Shown piece after piece: positions 26,384 through 34,473 of a stretch of DNA of 64,000 nucleotides (position 1 is its first letter; each line of letters starts with the position of its first letter). Below the pieces are notes generated by a model. That model saw nothing but the letters and a program-made list of their open reading frames with translations, had not been told where the DNA came from and made no database searches. This DNA is from Sedimenticola_A sp040506895. Lineage in GTDB: Bacteria > Pseudomonadota > Gammaproteobacteria > Chromatiales > Chromatiaceae. Location: NCBI GenBank assembly GCA_040506895.1, contig JBEVVY010000001.1, positions 496,001-560,000 of the forward strand. The letters run 5' to 3'. The position numbers were made by a program, and so were the translations under genes.

Positions 26384-26412
26384 TGAGCCGGGGCCTCTCG
26401 GGGCCCCGGTCA
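26384..26412. other. GC-rich hairpin between rpsA and ihfB
   Basis: CCGGGGCC-TCTC-GGGGCCCCGG forms a stable stem without a following T-run. It may be a pause, processing or attenuation structure rather than a terminator. Confidence 0.5.
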
Positions 26413-26436
26413 CTTAAGAAAGGGGTAACTAGAATA

Positions 26437-26733
26437 ATGACAAAATCTGAGCTGATCGAAGTTATCGCCAGAGAACAAAACCACCTTGCTTATCGGGATG
26501 TTGAGCTGGCTGTGAAGTGTATGCTCGAGCATATGAGTCAGGCGCTTTCCTCGGGTGAGCGCATCGAGATCCGTGGCTTCGGCAGTTTCTCACTGCACTA
26601 CCGTCCACCAAGACAGGGGCGTAACCCGAAGACGGGTGAGTCCGTTGCACTTGCCGGGAAGTACGTGCCGCATTTCAAGCCCGGTAAAGAGCTGCGCGAG
26701 CGCGTCAACTCCACCGACAACGCTGCCGGCTGA
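26437..26733 (+). CDS. ihfB: Integration host factor subunit beta
   Basis: IHF-beta pairs with IHF-alpha to bend DNA at specific sites. The 98-residue protein starts MTKSELIEVIAREQ, preceded by an AAGGGG site, and carries the DNABII signature RGFGSFSLHYRPPRQGRNPKTGE with the DNA-intercalating proline in the arm (RNPKTGE). Its position after rpsA is conserved in gammaproteobacteria. Confidence 0.97.
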   Translation: MTKSELIEVIAREQNHLAYRDVELAVKCMLEHMSQALSSGERIEIRGFGSFSLHYRPPRQGRNPKTGESVALAGKYVPHFKPGKELRERVNSTDNAAG

Positions 26734-26850
26734 TAACCGGCAGAACCCTGCCCGGTTCAATGGTGGCAGGTCTCTTATTCTGAAGGTCCCAATGGGTGAT
26801 CCGCCCGTTGGATACAGGCAATCCGTCCTGTACATGGTTGAAACGTACTG

Positions 26851-28242
26851 ATGGCCATACCACTGCTTCAGGACCTCCCTTATTTCCAGGACAGCGCGAC
26901 ACTATTCGATAAGGTCGCCGATCGGCACTGGTCGATATTTCTCGATAGCGGCAGGCCCTCATCCAAGCAGGGCCGTTTCGATATTCTCGCTTTCGAACCC
27001 TGCATCACCCTTGAAACCCGTGGTGAGATCACCGAACTCCGTTCTGCGGAGCGCACCTGGCACTCAGGTGAGGATCCCTTTTCCCTGGTTCAGCAATCCC
27101 TTGGCGAGTTTGTGCAACCGGATCTCTCACTGCCTTTCATCGGTGGCGCCCTGGGCTATTTCAGCTACGACCTGGCACATCGTCTCGAGCATTTCGGAAC
27201 AGACGCTGTGGCATGCGCTGATCAGCTGCCGGATATGGCGGTGGGTATCTATGACTGGGCCCTGGTGGTGGATCATGTCTCACGCAAGAGCTGCCTGGTC
27301 GGGCAGGGGCGGGATCCCCGTACCCGGCAGCACTGGGAGTCACTGGTCGAGCTGTTCAGTCATCCGACCGCCGAATCGGAGCCGGTATCTTTCGGATGCA
27401 CGGGACGTGTCGAATCCAACCTGACCGAAGAGGAGTACCGCAGCGGGTTTGAATCCATCCAGCGCTATATCCGCGAAGGGGATTGCTACCAGGTCAACTT
27501 CTCCCAGCAGTTCAGCGCCGATTGTGAAGGTGCTCCCTGGGATGCATACAAGGCCTTGAGGTCCACCAATCCCGCTCCCTTTGCAGCTTATATCAACAAC
27601 CCGGCAGGACAGGTACTCAGCTGTTCACCGGAGCGTTTCCTGAAAGTCAGGGACGGCATGGTGGAGACCAAGCCGATCAAGGGAACGCGACCCCGCAGCA
27701 GTGATCCGGTAACCGATGCCAGGGCCATACTGGAGTTGCAGCAGAGTGCCAAGGACCGGGCGGAGAACCTTATGATCGTGGATCTCCTGCGCAACGATCT
27801 CGGCAAGAGCTGTGTGCCGGGCAGCATACATGTCCCCAAGCTCTTTGAAGTGGAATCCTTCGCCACGGTACACCACCTGGTGAGCACGGTGGCAGGAAAA
27901 CTGATGCCGGAGAAGAGTGCCCTGGATCTCCTGAGGGGAGCGTTCCCTGGAGGGTCGATAACCGGCGCGCCAAAGCTCAGAGCGATGGAGATTATCGAAG
28001 AGCTCGAGCCGGGCCGAAGAGGGGTCTACTGTGGTGCCATCGGGTACATCGGTTATGACGGTGCCATGGATACCAATATCGCGATCAGGACACTGGTTCA
28101 CAGTGATGGCAGGGTCAGCTACTCGGCAGGTGGCGGGATTGTTGCCGACTCCGACTGCGGGGCCGAGTACCAGGAGACCTTCGACAAGGCGAGAGCCGTG
28201 CTTGATCTGCTGCAGGGATCAAGTGGGGAAACGCGTGACTGA
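26851..28242 (+). CDS. pabB: Aminodeoxychorismate synthase component I
   Basis: PabB converts chorismate and ammonia to 4-amino-4-deoxychorismate for folate synthesis. The 463-residue protein has the anthranilate-synthase-like N-terminal domain and the chorismate-binding core: EGDCYQVNFSQQF, ETKPIKGTRPR (the Lys after PI marks PabB rather than TrpE), VDLLRNDLGK and FPGGSITGAPKLRAMEII. It lies 117 bases after ihfB; no obvious ribosome site precedes the ATG. Confidence 0.93.
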   Translation: MAIPLLQDLPYFQDSATLFDKVADRHWSIFLDSGRPSSKQGRFDILAFEPCITLETRGEITELRSAERTWHSGEDPFSLVQQSLGEFVQPDLSLPFIGGALGYFSYDLAHRLEHFGTDAVACADQLPDMAVGIYDWALVVDHVSRKSCLVGQGRDPRTRQHWESLVELFSHPTAESEPVSFGCTGRVESNLTEEEYRSGFESIQRYIREGDCYQVNFSQQFSADCEGAPWDAYKALRSTNPAPFAAYINNPAGQVLSCSPERFLKVRDGMVETKPIKGTRPRSSDPVTDARAILELQQSAKDRAENLMIVDLLRNDLGKSCVPGSIHVPKLFEVESFATVHHLVSTVAGKLMPEKSALDLLRGAFPGGSITGAPKLRAMEIIEELEPGRRGVYCGAIGYIGYDGAMDTNIAIRTLVHSDGRVSYSAGGGIVADSDCGAEYQETFDKARAVLDLLQGSSGETRD

Positions 28243-28263
28243 TAAGCGCAGGGTTCAGCGCAA

Positions 28264-28531
28264 TGAAAAAACGGGGGCTTGAGGTCACTGCTGTCCCAAA
28301 ACTCCCTCTCCCCGTTTGGGGAGAGGGCTGGGGTGAGGGGAATCAGAAAACAATCCATTGATTTAATACACCCTCACCCTGACCCTCTCCCTCACAGGGA
28401 GAGGGGAAGTACTTATCTGGTTTGTCATGTCTCGATTCGATGCAACAAATAACCAGATTGTGATAACGCTTGCAGGACAATGCCTGCAATATTTGTGGGA
28501 CAGCAATGGGCTTAAGGCCCCCGTTTTTTCA
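28264..28531. repeat. Nested palindromic MITE-like block
   Basis: The block is bounded by long imperfect inverted arms: left 28264-28298 begins TGAAAAAACGGGGGCTT and ends CTGCTGTCCCA; the right arm, 28496-28531 read on the other strand, begins TGAAAAAACGGGGGCCTT and ends TTGCTGTCCCA. Inside are two further hairpins, CCCTCTCCCC/GGGGAGAGGG near 28304 and CCCTCTCCC/GGGAGAGGG near 28383 (a widespread REP-like motif), plus ATCTGGTT/AACCAGAT and TGCAGG/CCTGCA pairs. It has no coding potential. It fills the gap between convergent pabB and the cytochrome gene and could also act as their terminator. Confidence 0.7.
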
Positions 28532-28533
28532 CA

Positions 28534-29361
28534 TCAACGTGCCCAACCGGGCCTTTCCGGTCGTTTCGGACGCTCAGGCCTGTCTTGCATCTGCCTCGGC
28601 ATTGAGTGCCTGGAGTATTTCGGGAAGTCGGGATTGTGCCAACCGTTCTCGGCAACTTTCTCCTTGGGTGGAGAGAGCCGGGAGGTGTAGTCCATCATTG
28701 CAGAGATATCGCGTCCGGTGAAACGCTGGACCTGCTTGACCATTTTCTGATCCGCGTTGCGGCGCTTACCGTTCTTGATCCAGTTGAACTGGCGCATCAG
28801 GTAGTTGTAGTGCTGGCCCTGGATCAGGGGGATCTCATCCCCGGGTTTGCCCTCGCCCTGGTCACCGTGACATTCGGCACACTCCTGTTTATAGAGGCGC
28901 TCGCCCATGTCGAGGTCGAATCCCGGTCCTTTCCCGTTATTGGGCGTCATGGGCAGGTCGGCAATGTAGGCGGCCACATCTGCCATACCCTGGGCGCCTC
29001 CAAGGGAATCGGGTATGGAAAAGGGCAGCATGGTGGGGTTGTCCCGGTTACGGGCGCCAATGTCGCCCAGCTGCTTTATGATCACCTTCTGGTGCTGTCC
29101 CGCAATTTGCGGATAGTAGCCACTGTTGGTTCCCCATCCCTCGGGGGTGTGGCATACGGTGCAGATCTTGTAGATCTCTTTTCCGTTCTCTTTGTCAGGT
29201 GTCAGGGTCAGGGCTTCTTCCGCTGCCTTTGCCGCTCTTTCTGCTTTAGTGGTCTTTGCATGGCTATGGCCATGGCCGCTGGCGAGCGCGGATCCCAGGT
29301 TCAGGGCAACTGCTGAACAAACGAGGCCCACGGCAAGATGCCGGTACTTCATACCAATCAT
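28534..29361 (-). CDS. Exported dihaem cytochrome c (cytochrome c4-like)
   Basis: The 275-residue protein has a signal peptide (ending near ALASG), a His-rich start of the mature chain (GHGHSH) and two haem motifs: CTVCH (residues 67-71) and CAECH (161-165). The axial methionines probably lie in the TMLPFSIPD and later RNADQKMVKQ regions. Two tandem class I domains resemble cytochrome c4-type electron carriers of the periplasm. The C-terminus is an unusual Pro/Arg repeat (RPERPKRPERPG). The ATG at 29361 is chosen because GGAGG sits six bases upstream. It is convergent with pabB. Confidence 0.9.
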   Translation of the reverse strand: MIGMKYRHLAVGLVCSAVALNLGSALASGHGHSHAKTTKAERAAKAAEEALTLTPDKENGKEIYKICTVCHTPEGWGTNSGYYPQIAGQHQKVIIKQLGDIGARNRDNPTMLPFSIPDSLGGAQGMADVAAYIADLPMTPNNGKGPGFDLDMGERLYKQECAECHGDQGEGKPGDEIPLIQGQHYNYLMRQFNWIKNGKRRNADQKMVKQVQRFTGRDISAMMDYTSRLSPPKEKVAENGWHNPDFPKYSRHSMPRQMQDRPERPKRPERPGWAR

Positions 29362-29550
29362 CACATCCTCCATCCATCTGTCTTAATCGTATATATTGTT
29401 GTTTTCCTAACAAATACCATGAAATTAATGACGTTTGATATTAGGGATATTCCTGATTCAAATGGTTGGTGATTGACCGGCTCTTTAGACAGCCCCCCGC
29501 CTGGAAGGTAAAATTCGCTCTCTCTTGGGACCATCTGGAAGGTAGAACTA

Positions 29551-31293
29551 ATGACCCGCTGGCACCTCTATTTCGTGCTGATCGTTTGCTTTTTTCTCTC
29601 CCCGGCCAGTGTGCTGGGAGAAGAGAAGGATGCCGCTGGGACCGCGGAGGCGGTAACTGTATCCGAGTCGCTGAAGAGCCCAAGGGCGACCATGGAGACC
29701 TTTCTCCATGCCATGAACGATATCAAGCGCGGCAAGCCCGAGCGTATCGGGGATGCGGTCAAGACACTCGACCTCTCTGGGGTCAATGAACTGGTGAGGG
29801 CCGAGAGAGGCCGCGACCTGGCCTGGATGCTGCTGGAGGTGATGGACCGTACCCGCATCGTCAAGACCGAGCGGATCTCGGCCGCCACCGGGGGAGAACC
29901 CTACCTTTTCCAAAGCTACCGGAACGGCTCCGTACGCATCGTCAGGCAGGAGAGTGGCGCATGGCTGTTCGAGCGCGAGACCATTGACAACCTTCCCCAG
30001 ATACTGGATGAGCTTGCTGACAAGGAGCGGGTAAAGGGGAGTGAAACCGATACCTCCTACCTGCCGTGGCACATCCGGTTGCGCCAGCAACTGCCGGACT
30101 CCCTGAAAGCGGAGACTTTTCTGCTGCCCAACTGGCAGTGGCTGGGACTCTTTATCACCGTCATCCTGGGTGTGGTTGCAGATAAACTGGTCTCACTGGT
30201 ACTGATGCTGTTCGTGCGCCGCTGGCGCAGCCATACCCGCAGCCCCCAGTACAAGGATATCTCGGACCAGGTACTGCGCCCGTTGGGCCTGATGGCGATG
30301 GCGGTAACCTGGTGGATCGGCATCAACCTGATGGGACTGCCCGAAGAGGCGATGCTCATTCTGCTGCTCGCGGTCAAGCTGCTGGCGAGCATATCGGGCG
30401 TCTGGGCCGCCTACCGCCTGGTGGACCTGGTCTCCGCCAAGCTGCTTCAGAGGGCCAGCCTGACCGATAACAAGCTGGACGATGCCCTGGTACCGCTGAT
30501 TCCCAAGACGCTGAAGATCTTCGTCACGGTGATCGGTTTTGTCTTCATCGCGGACAATCTGAATGTCGATATTTCGAGCCTGCTGGCAGGCCTCGGTCTC
30601 GGCGGCCTGGCCTTTGCACTGGCCGCCAAGGACATGGTGCAGAACCTGTTCGGTTCGGTCACCGTGCTGATGGACCGCACTTTCAGTGTCGGTGACTGGG
30701 TGGTAGTCGATGGCATGGAGGGCAGTGTCGAGCGCATCGGTTTCCGCAGTACCCGCATCAGGACCTTCTACAACTCCCTGGTCACCGTTCCCAACTCGAA
30801 GTTCATCACCGCCAATGTCGATAACATGGGTGAACGGCGCTATCGCAGGCTCTCCTGCAAGCTCTCTCTCACCTACGATACCCCTCCGGATCGCATCGAG
30901 GCGTTTTGCGAAGGGGTACGGGAGCTGGTTCGCCAGCACCCCTACATGCGCAAGGACTACTATCACGTCTATCTCAACGAGTTCGCGGCTTCATCCCTGG
31001 ATGTTCTTCTATACGTCTTTTGGGAAACCCCGGAGTGGAGTACAGAGCTTCGGGAGCGCCACCGCTTCATGCTGGATATCCTGCGCCTGGCCCAGCGCCT
31101 TGGTGTCGAGTTCGCCTTTCCGACCCAGACCCTCTACATGCGCCAGGAGGATCTGCCAGCGGCAGACCAGGCAGGGGAGATGCAGCAGGAGGCAGCCTTC
31201 GAGCTGGGTCAGAACCATGCCCGGGAGATTGTGGCAGAGACCACGGGCAGCGGCGTGAAACCGCCTCCCGTGGTGTTTCCGCCTGCTGGCTGA
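29551..31293 (+). CDS. MscS-family mechanosensitive channel with periplasmic N-terminal domain
   Basis: The 580-residue protein has a signal peptide (to about residue 23), a periplasmic domain of about 150 residues (SPRATMETFLHAMNDI is a recurring motif there), several membrane segments from about residue 195, and the MscS core. The pore helix is Gly/Ala-rich (LLAGLGLGGLAFALAAKDMVQN), followed by FGSVTVLMDRTFSVGDWVVVDGMEGSVERIG and VPNSKFI of the beta domain. Such large MscS relatives release solutes on hypo-osmotic shock. The next gene starts five bases after the stop. Confidence 0.92.
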   Translation: MTRWHLYFVLIVCFFLSPASVLGEEKDAAGTAEAVTVSESLKSPRATMETFLHAMNDIKRGKPERIGDAVKTLDLSGVNELVRAERGRDLAWMLLEVMDRTRIVKTERISAATGGEPYLFQSYRNGSVRIVRQESGAWLFERETIDNLPQILDELADKERVKGSETDTSYLPWHIRLRQQLPDSLKAETFLLPNWQWLGLFITVILGVVADKLVSLVLMLFVRRWRSHTRSPQYKDISDQVLRPLGLMAMAVTWWIGINLMGLPEEAMLILLLAVKLLASISGVWAAYRLVDLVSAKLLQRASLTDNKLDDALVPLIPKTLKIFVTVIGFVFIADNLNVDISSLLAGLGLGGLAFALAAKDMVQNLFGSVTVLMDRTFSVGDWVVVDGMEGSVERIGFRSTRIRTFYNSLVTVPNSKFITANVDNMGERRYRRLSCKLSLTYDTPPDRIEAFCEGVRELVRQHPYMRKDYYHVYLNEFAASSLDVLLYVFWETPEWSTELRERHRFMLDILRLAQRLGVEFAFPTQTLYMRQEDLPAADQAGEMQQEAAFELGQNHAREIVAETTGSGVKPPPVVFPPAG

Positions 31294-31297
31294 TGGC

Positions 31298-32371
31298 ATG
31301 AGCATTTCCTTGCGAAAACCCCGCTCCTGGTTCTTGCTGCTGGTACTGCTTGCCATGCGTCCGGTGTCTGCAGCCGACGAAGAGGTAATGGCAGGATACG
31401 AGGCCTACAAGGCCGGTGAATATGAGAAGGCGGTTGAGCTCTGGCGGGAGCCGGCAAGGGTGGGCAATGCCAGGGCACAGTTCTTTCTAAGCGTCGTCTA
31501 CGCCGAGGGGATCGGGGTGCCCCGTGACCCGCTACGTGCCCTCTACCTGCTCAAGGATGCAGCAAGGGGAGGATTGCGCACCGCGCAGTTCGACCTGGGC
31601 ATGCGGTTTCAGCAGGGCAGAGGGGTGGAGAAGGATGAGCGGGCAGGCGCCTACTGGCTGAGTCGTGCCGCTCACAGCGACATGGCAAAGGCACAGTACA
31701 ACCTGGGCGCGGTCTTCTATATCGGCAAGGGGATCGACTCCAACAGAGAGCAGGCCCTCTACTGGTATCGGCGTGCAGCGGCTAACGGCTCGGAGCAGGC
31801 GCGCAGTGCGTTGCAGCGTCTGGGCGAGCCGCTGGAGCTGGAGCAGGTGCAGGCGGATGAAAACAGCTCGCAGCAGGTGTTGGCGGCTGCATTGCTTGGC
31901 ACGGAAAAAGAGAGCGCCAGGCCGTCACAGGCTTACTTGTATATAGATAGTGAAAACAATATAAAAAACAAAAGATTAAATATTATATCTAAAGTTAGAC
32001 ATGAGGATTATGTTGCTGATCAATCGAAGGATCCTGTTGCCGTGACGGGTGACAAGGCGTGGATTCTGGCCCAGCATGCGGATCACTACACGGTACAGAT
32101 CGCCTCGAGTGATCGGCGTGATCAGGCCGAGGCGTTGATTGCCGGGCTCTCCCTGGCGGATCGACTGGCAATTTTTCCCTATTCTCTGGCGGGCAAAGAG
32201 CGCTTCGGGGTTATCCATGGCAGTTACAACTCGGAGGATGAGGCCTTTGGCGCCTTGACCGTTCTTCCGGAAAAACTGCTGAAGGCCGGACCCTGGCCCC
32301 GGCGCTTCGGGACCATCTGGCGACTGATGGAGGATTCAGTGGCGAAAAAGCAAAATGCTGCATTGCAATAA
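31298..32371 (+). CDS. Exported Sel1-repeat protein with C-terminal SPOR domain
   Basis: The 357-residue protein has a signal peptide (ending near VSAAD), about four Sel1/TPR-like repeats (GNARAQFFLSVVYAEGIGVPRD, GGLRTAQFDLGMRFQQGRGVEKD, DMAKAQYNLGAVFYIGKGID) and a C-terminal SPOR-type domain (YTVQIASSDRRDQAEALIAG...GVIHGSYNSEDEA), which binds peptidoglycan at division sites. Between them, bases about 31937-32020 are strikingly AT-rich and encode a Lys/Asn/Ile linker (NNIKNKRLNIISK) unlike the rest. It is probably co-transcribed with the upstream channel gene. Confidence 0.85.
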   Translation: MSISLRKPRSWFLLLVLLAMRPVSAADEEVMAGYEAYKAGEYEKAVELWREPARVGNARAQFFLSVVYAEGIGVPRDPLRALYLLKDAARGGLRTAQFDLGMRFQQGRGVEKDERAGAYWLSRAAHSDMAKAQYNLGAVFYIGKGIDSNREQALYWYRRAAANGSEQARSALQRLGEPLELEQVQADENSSQQVLAAALLGTEKESARPSQAYLYIDSENNIKNKRLNIISKVRHEDYVADQSKDPVAVTGDKAWILAQHADHYTVQIASSDRRDQAEALIAGLSLADRLAIFPYSLAGKERFGVIHGSYNSEDEAFGALTVLPEKLLKAGPWPRRFGTIWRLMEDSVAKKQNAALQ

Positions 32372-32425
32372 AGCGGTGTTTTCGCGCATAATAGCCCACT
32401 GTTTGAAATTAGGAGTATTTTCCGG

Positions 32426-32806
32426 ATGCAGCTGACGCTTCTGAAATGCAAATTGCACCGCGCGTGCGTAACCCATGCCGAACTGGACTACGAGGGCTCC
32501 TGTGCCATCGACAAGGATCTGCTGGAACGCGCCGGAATACTCCCCTTCGAGCAGATCCAGATCTACAACCTCGCCAACGGTGAGCGTTTCACCACCTATG
32601 CCATTGAAGCCGAACGGGGATCCCGCATCATCTCTGTCAACGGTGCGGCTGCGCACAAGGCATCACCCGGGGACCGGGTCATCATCTGCTCATACGCCGC
32701 GATGGATCAGGCCGAGGCGGCAACCTTCAAGCCCAGCCTGGTTTATTGCAACGAGCACAACCACATCATCGGCACCAACGATCAGATCGCGGTTCAGGTC
32801 GCCTGA
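32426..32806 (+). CDS. panD: Aspartate 1-decarboxylase
   Basis: PanD makes beta-alanine for pantothenate and CoA. The 126-residue proenzyme shows the self-cleavage site YEGSCAID with Gly24-Ser25, where Ser25 becomes the pyruvoyl group, and the partner motifs YAIEAERGSRIISVNGAAAH and GDRVIICSYA. It stands alone, preceded by an AGGAG site, and is convergent with glgA. Confidence 0.97.
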   Translation: MQLTLLKCKLHRACVTHAELDYEGSCAIDKDLLERAGILPFEQIQIYNLANGERFTTYAIEAERGSRIISVNGAAAHKASPGDRVIICSYAAMDQAEAATFKPSLVYCNEHNHIIGTNDQIAVQVA

Positions 32807-32818
32807 TCAGGGTATTGT

Positions 32819-34315
32819 TCAGGCCACGGGATTCGGGGCCGGGTTGTCTATCGCCTGGCGATAGAGATCCTGGTAGTGCAGGGCGCTGGCGTCCCAGCTG
32901 AAATCCTGTTTCATACCGGTTGTCGCCAGTTTTTCCCACCAGATCCCGGGTCGTTTTCTGAACTCGCAAACCCGTTCGATGCAGTTCCACAGGGCGTGTC
33001 CGTTCGGCGTGTCGAAGACGAAGCCGGTGGCTGAACCGTCCAGCAGGGTATTGGCGTTGACGTCCACCACGGTGTCCGCGAGCCCGCCGGTGCGATGTAC
33101 GATGGGAACGGTGCCGTATCTCAGGCTGTAGAGCTGGTTCAGGCCGCAGGGCTCGAATCTCGATGGCATCAGGAAACAGTCGCATCCCGCCTCTATGCGG
33201 TGAGCGAGTGCCTCGTCGTAACCGATGTAGGCGGCGGCCTTTTCAGGGTGGCGCTCCGCCTCGATCTGGACCTGGCGCTCCAGGTCGGGATCCCCGGAGC
33301 CGAGTATCACCACCTGCACGTTTTCCTTGTGCATCAGTCCCGGCAGTACGTCGATGATCAGGTCTACCCCTTTCTGGGACACCAGCCTTCCGATATGGCC
33401 GAACAGCAGGGCATTCTCGTCCTCGGGAAGCCCCATCTCCTTTTGCAGCTTCAACTTGTTTGTCGTTTTCAGACTGAAGGTCGTGCTGTCGTATGGCTGG
33501 GCGATGTTCGGGTCAGAGGCGGGGTCCCATACATCGTAATCGATTCCGTTGAGCACCCCGGCCAGGCGGTCGGTTCGGTGCGAGAGAAGCCCCTCCAGGC
33601 CGTAGCCGAATTCATGGCTCAGAATCTCGTTTGCGTAGGTGGGGCTGACAGTGTTCACCCAGTCTGAAAAGGCGATACCGCCTTTCAGAAAAGAGAAGTT
33701 GTCATGGTATTCCAGCCCGTCGTAGGACCAGAGCTCTTCTGGCAGACCCAGTTGATCGTAGACGGCCCGGTCATAGACCCCCTGGTACGCCATGTTGTGA
33801 ATGGTGAACAGGGTGGCAGGCCGATTCCACTCGTTGGCCAGCAGTGCAGGGACAAGGCCCGTCTGCCAGTCGTTGCAATGCACCATATCGGGGCGCCAGT
33901 TGAGGCCGGCCAGGTCCAGGGCGATGGCGGTTATGACCCGGCAGAAGAGGGCAAAACGTTGCGGGTTGTCCGGCCAGTCATTGCCGTTCGGGTCAACATA
34001 GGGATTGCCAGGGCGGTCAAAAATGCCCGGTGCATCAACAAGGTAGAGCGTGACACGTTCGCCGGCCTTACCCTCGAAAACCTGAACCGGTTGGATGCAG
34101 CCGGGGATCTTCAGGGTTGCGGCGGGCTTCAGAGGTACTGCCTTCTCCACCGCCTCCGGGTAAGCAGGCAGTATCAGCCGTACATCATGGCCGAAATGGG
34201 TGAGGGCATCCGGCAGGCTGCCGGCCACATCCGCGAGGCCGCCAGTCTTGATAAATGGCTGGGCTTCGCTCGAGGCAAAAAGTACTTTAAGAGGGGGTCC
34301 GTTTAAGCTGCTCAT
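32819..34315 (-). CDS. glgA: Glycogen synthase (ADP-glucose type)
   Basis: GlgA adds glucose from ADP-glucose to alpha-1,4-glucan. The 498-residue GT5 enzyme has the N-terminal KTGGLADVAGSLP motif that binds the nucleotide sugar, VHCNDWQTGLVP, the second-domain motif IGRLVSQKGVDLI, and the C-terminal catalytic stretch SRFEPCGLNQLYSLRYGTVPIV with the conserved Glu. It is divergent from pgi; the other glycogen genes lie 15-20 kb downstream. Confidence 0.95.
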   Translation of the reverse strand: MSSLNGPPLKVLFASSEAQPFIKTGGLADVAGSLPDALTHFGHDVRLILPAYPEAVEKAVPLKPAATLKIPGCIQPVQVFEGKAGERVTLYLVDAPGIFDRPGNPYVDPNGNDWPDNPQRFALFCRVITAIALDLAGLNWRPDMVHCNDWQTGLVPALLANEWNRPATLFTIHNMAYQGVYDRAVYDQLGLPEELWSYDGLEYHDNFSFLKGGIAFSDWVNTVSPTYANEILSHEFGYGLEGLLSHRTDRLAGVLNGIDYDVWDPASDPNIAQPYDSTTFSLKTTNKLKLQKEMGLPEDENALLFGHIGRLVSQKGVDLIIDVLPGLMHKENVQVVILGSGDPDLERQVQIEAERHPEKAAAYIGYDEALAHRIEAGCDCFLMPSRFEPCGLNQLYSLRYGTVPIVHRTGGLADTVVDVNANTLLDGSATGFVFDTPNGHALWNCIERVCEFRKRPGIWWEKLATTGMKQDFSWDASALHYQDLYRQAIDNPAPNPVA

Positions 34316-34473
34316 TGTTGACCGGTTCGAGGTTTCTAGGCAAAGTGTTTTACGATCTCTAAAGAAGTGTCAGTTTACAGGTGTTCTGCAGATTCCGATC
34401 AATCCATTATATCCTGATTCGTGGAACCTTACGTGAACATCTCATCATCATGTAATAAAAGAAACAAGGCAGT

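Noticed and set aside
28303..28407. Possible CRISPR-like array because of repeated CTCTCCC units
   Set aside because: There are only two unequal hairpins without regular spacers; they are REP-like palindromes.
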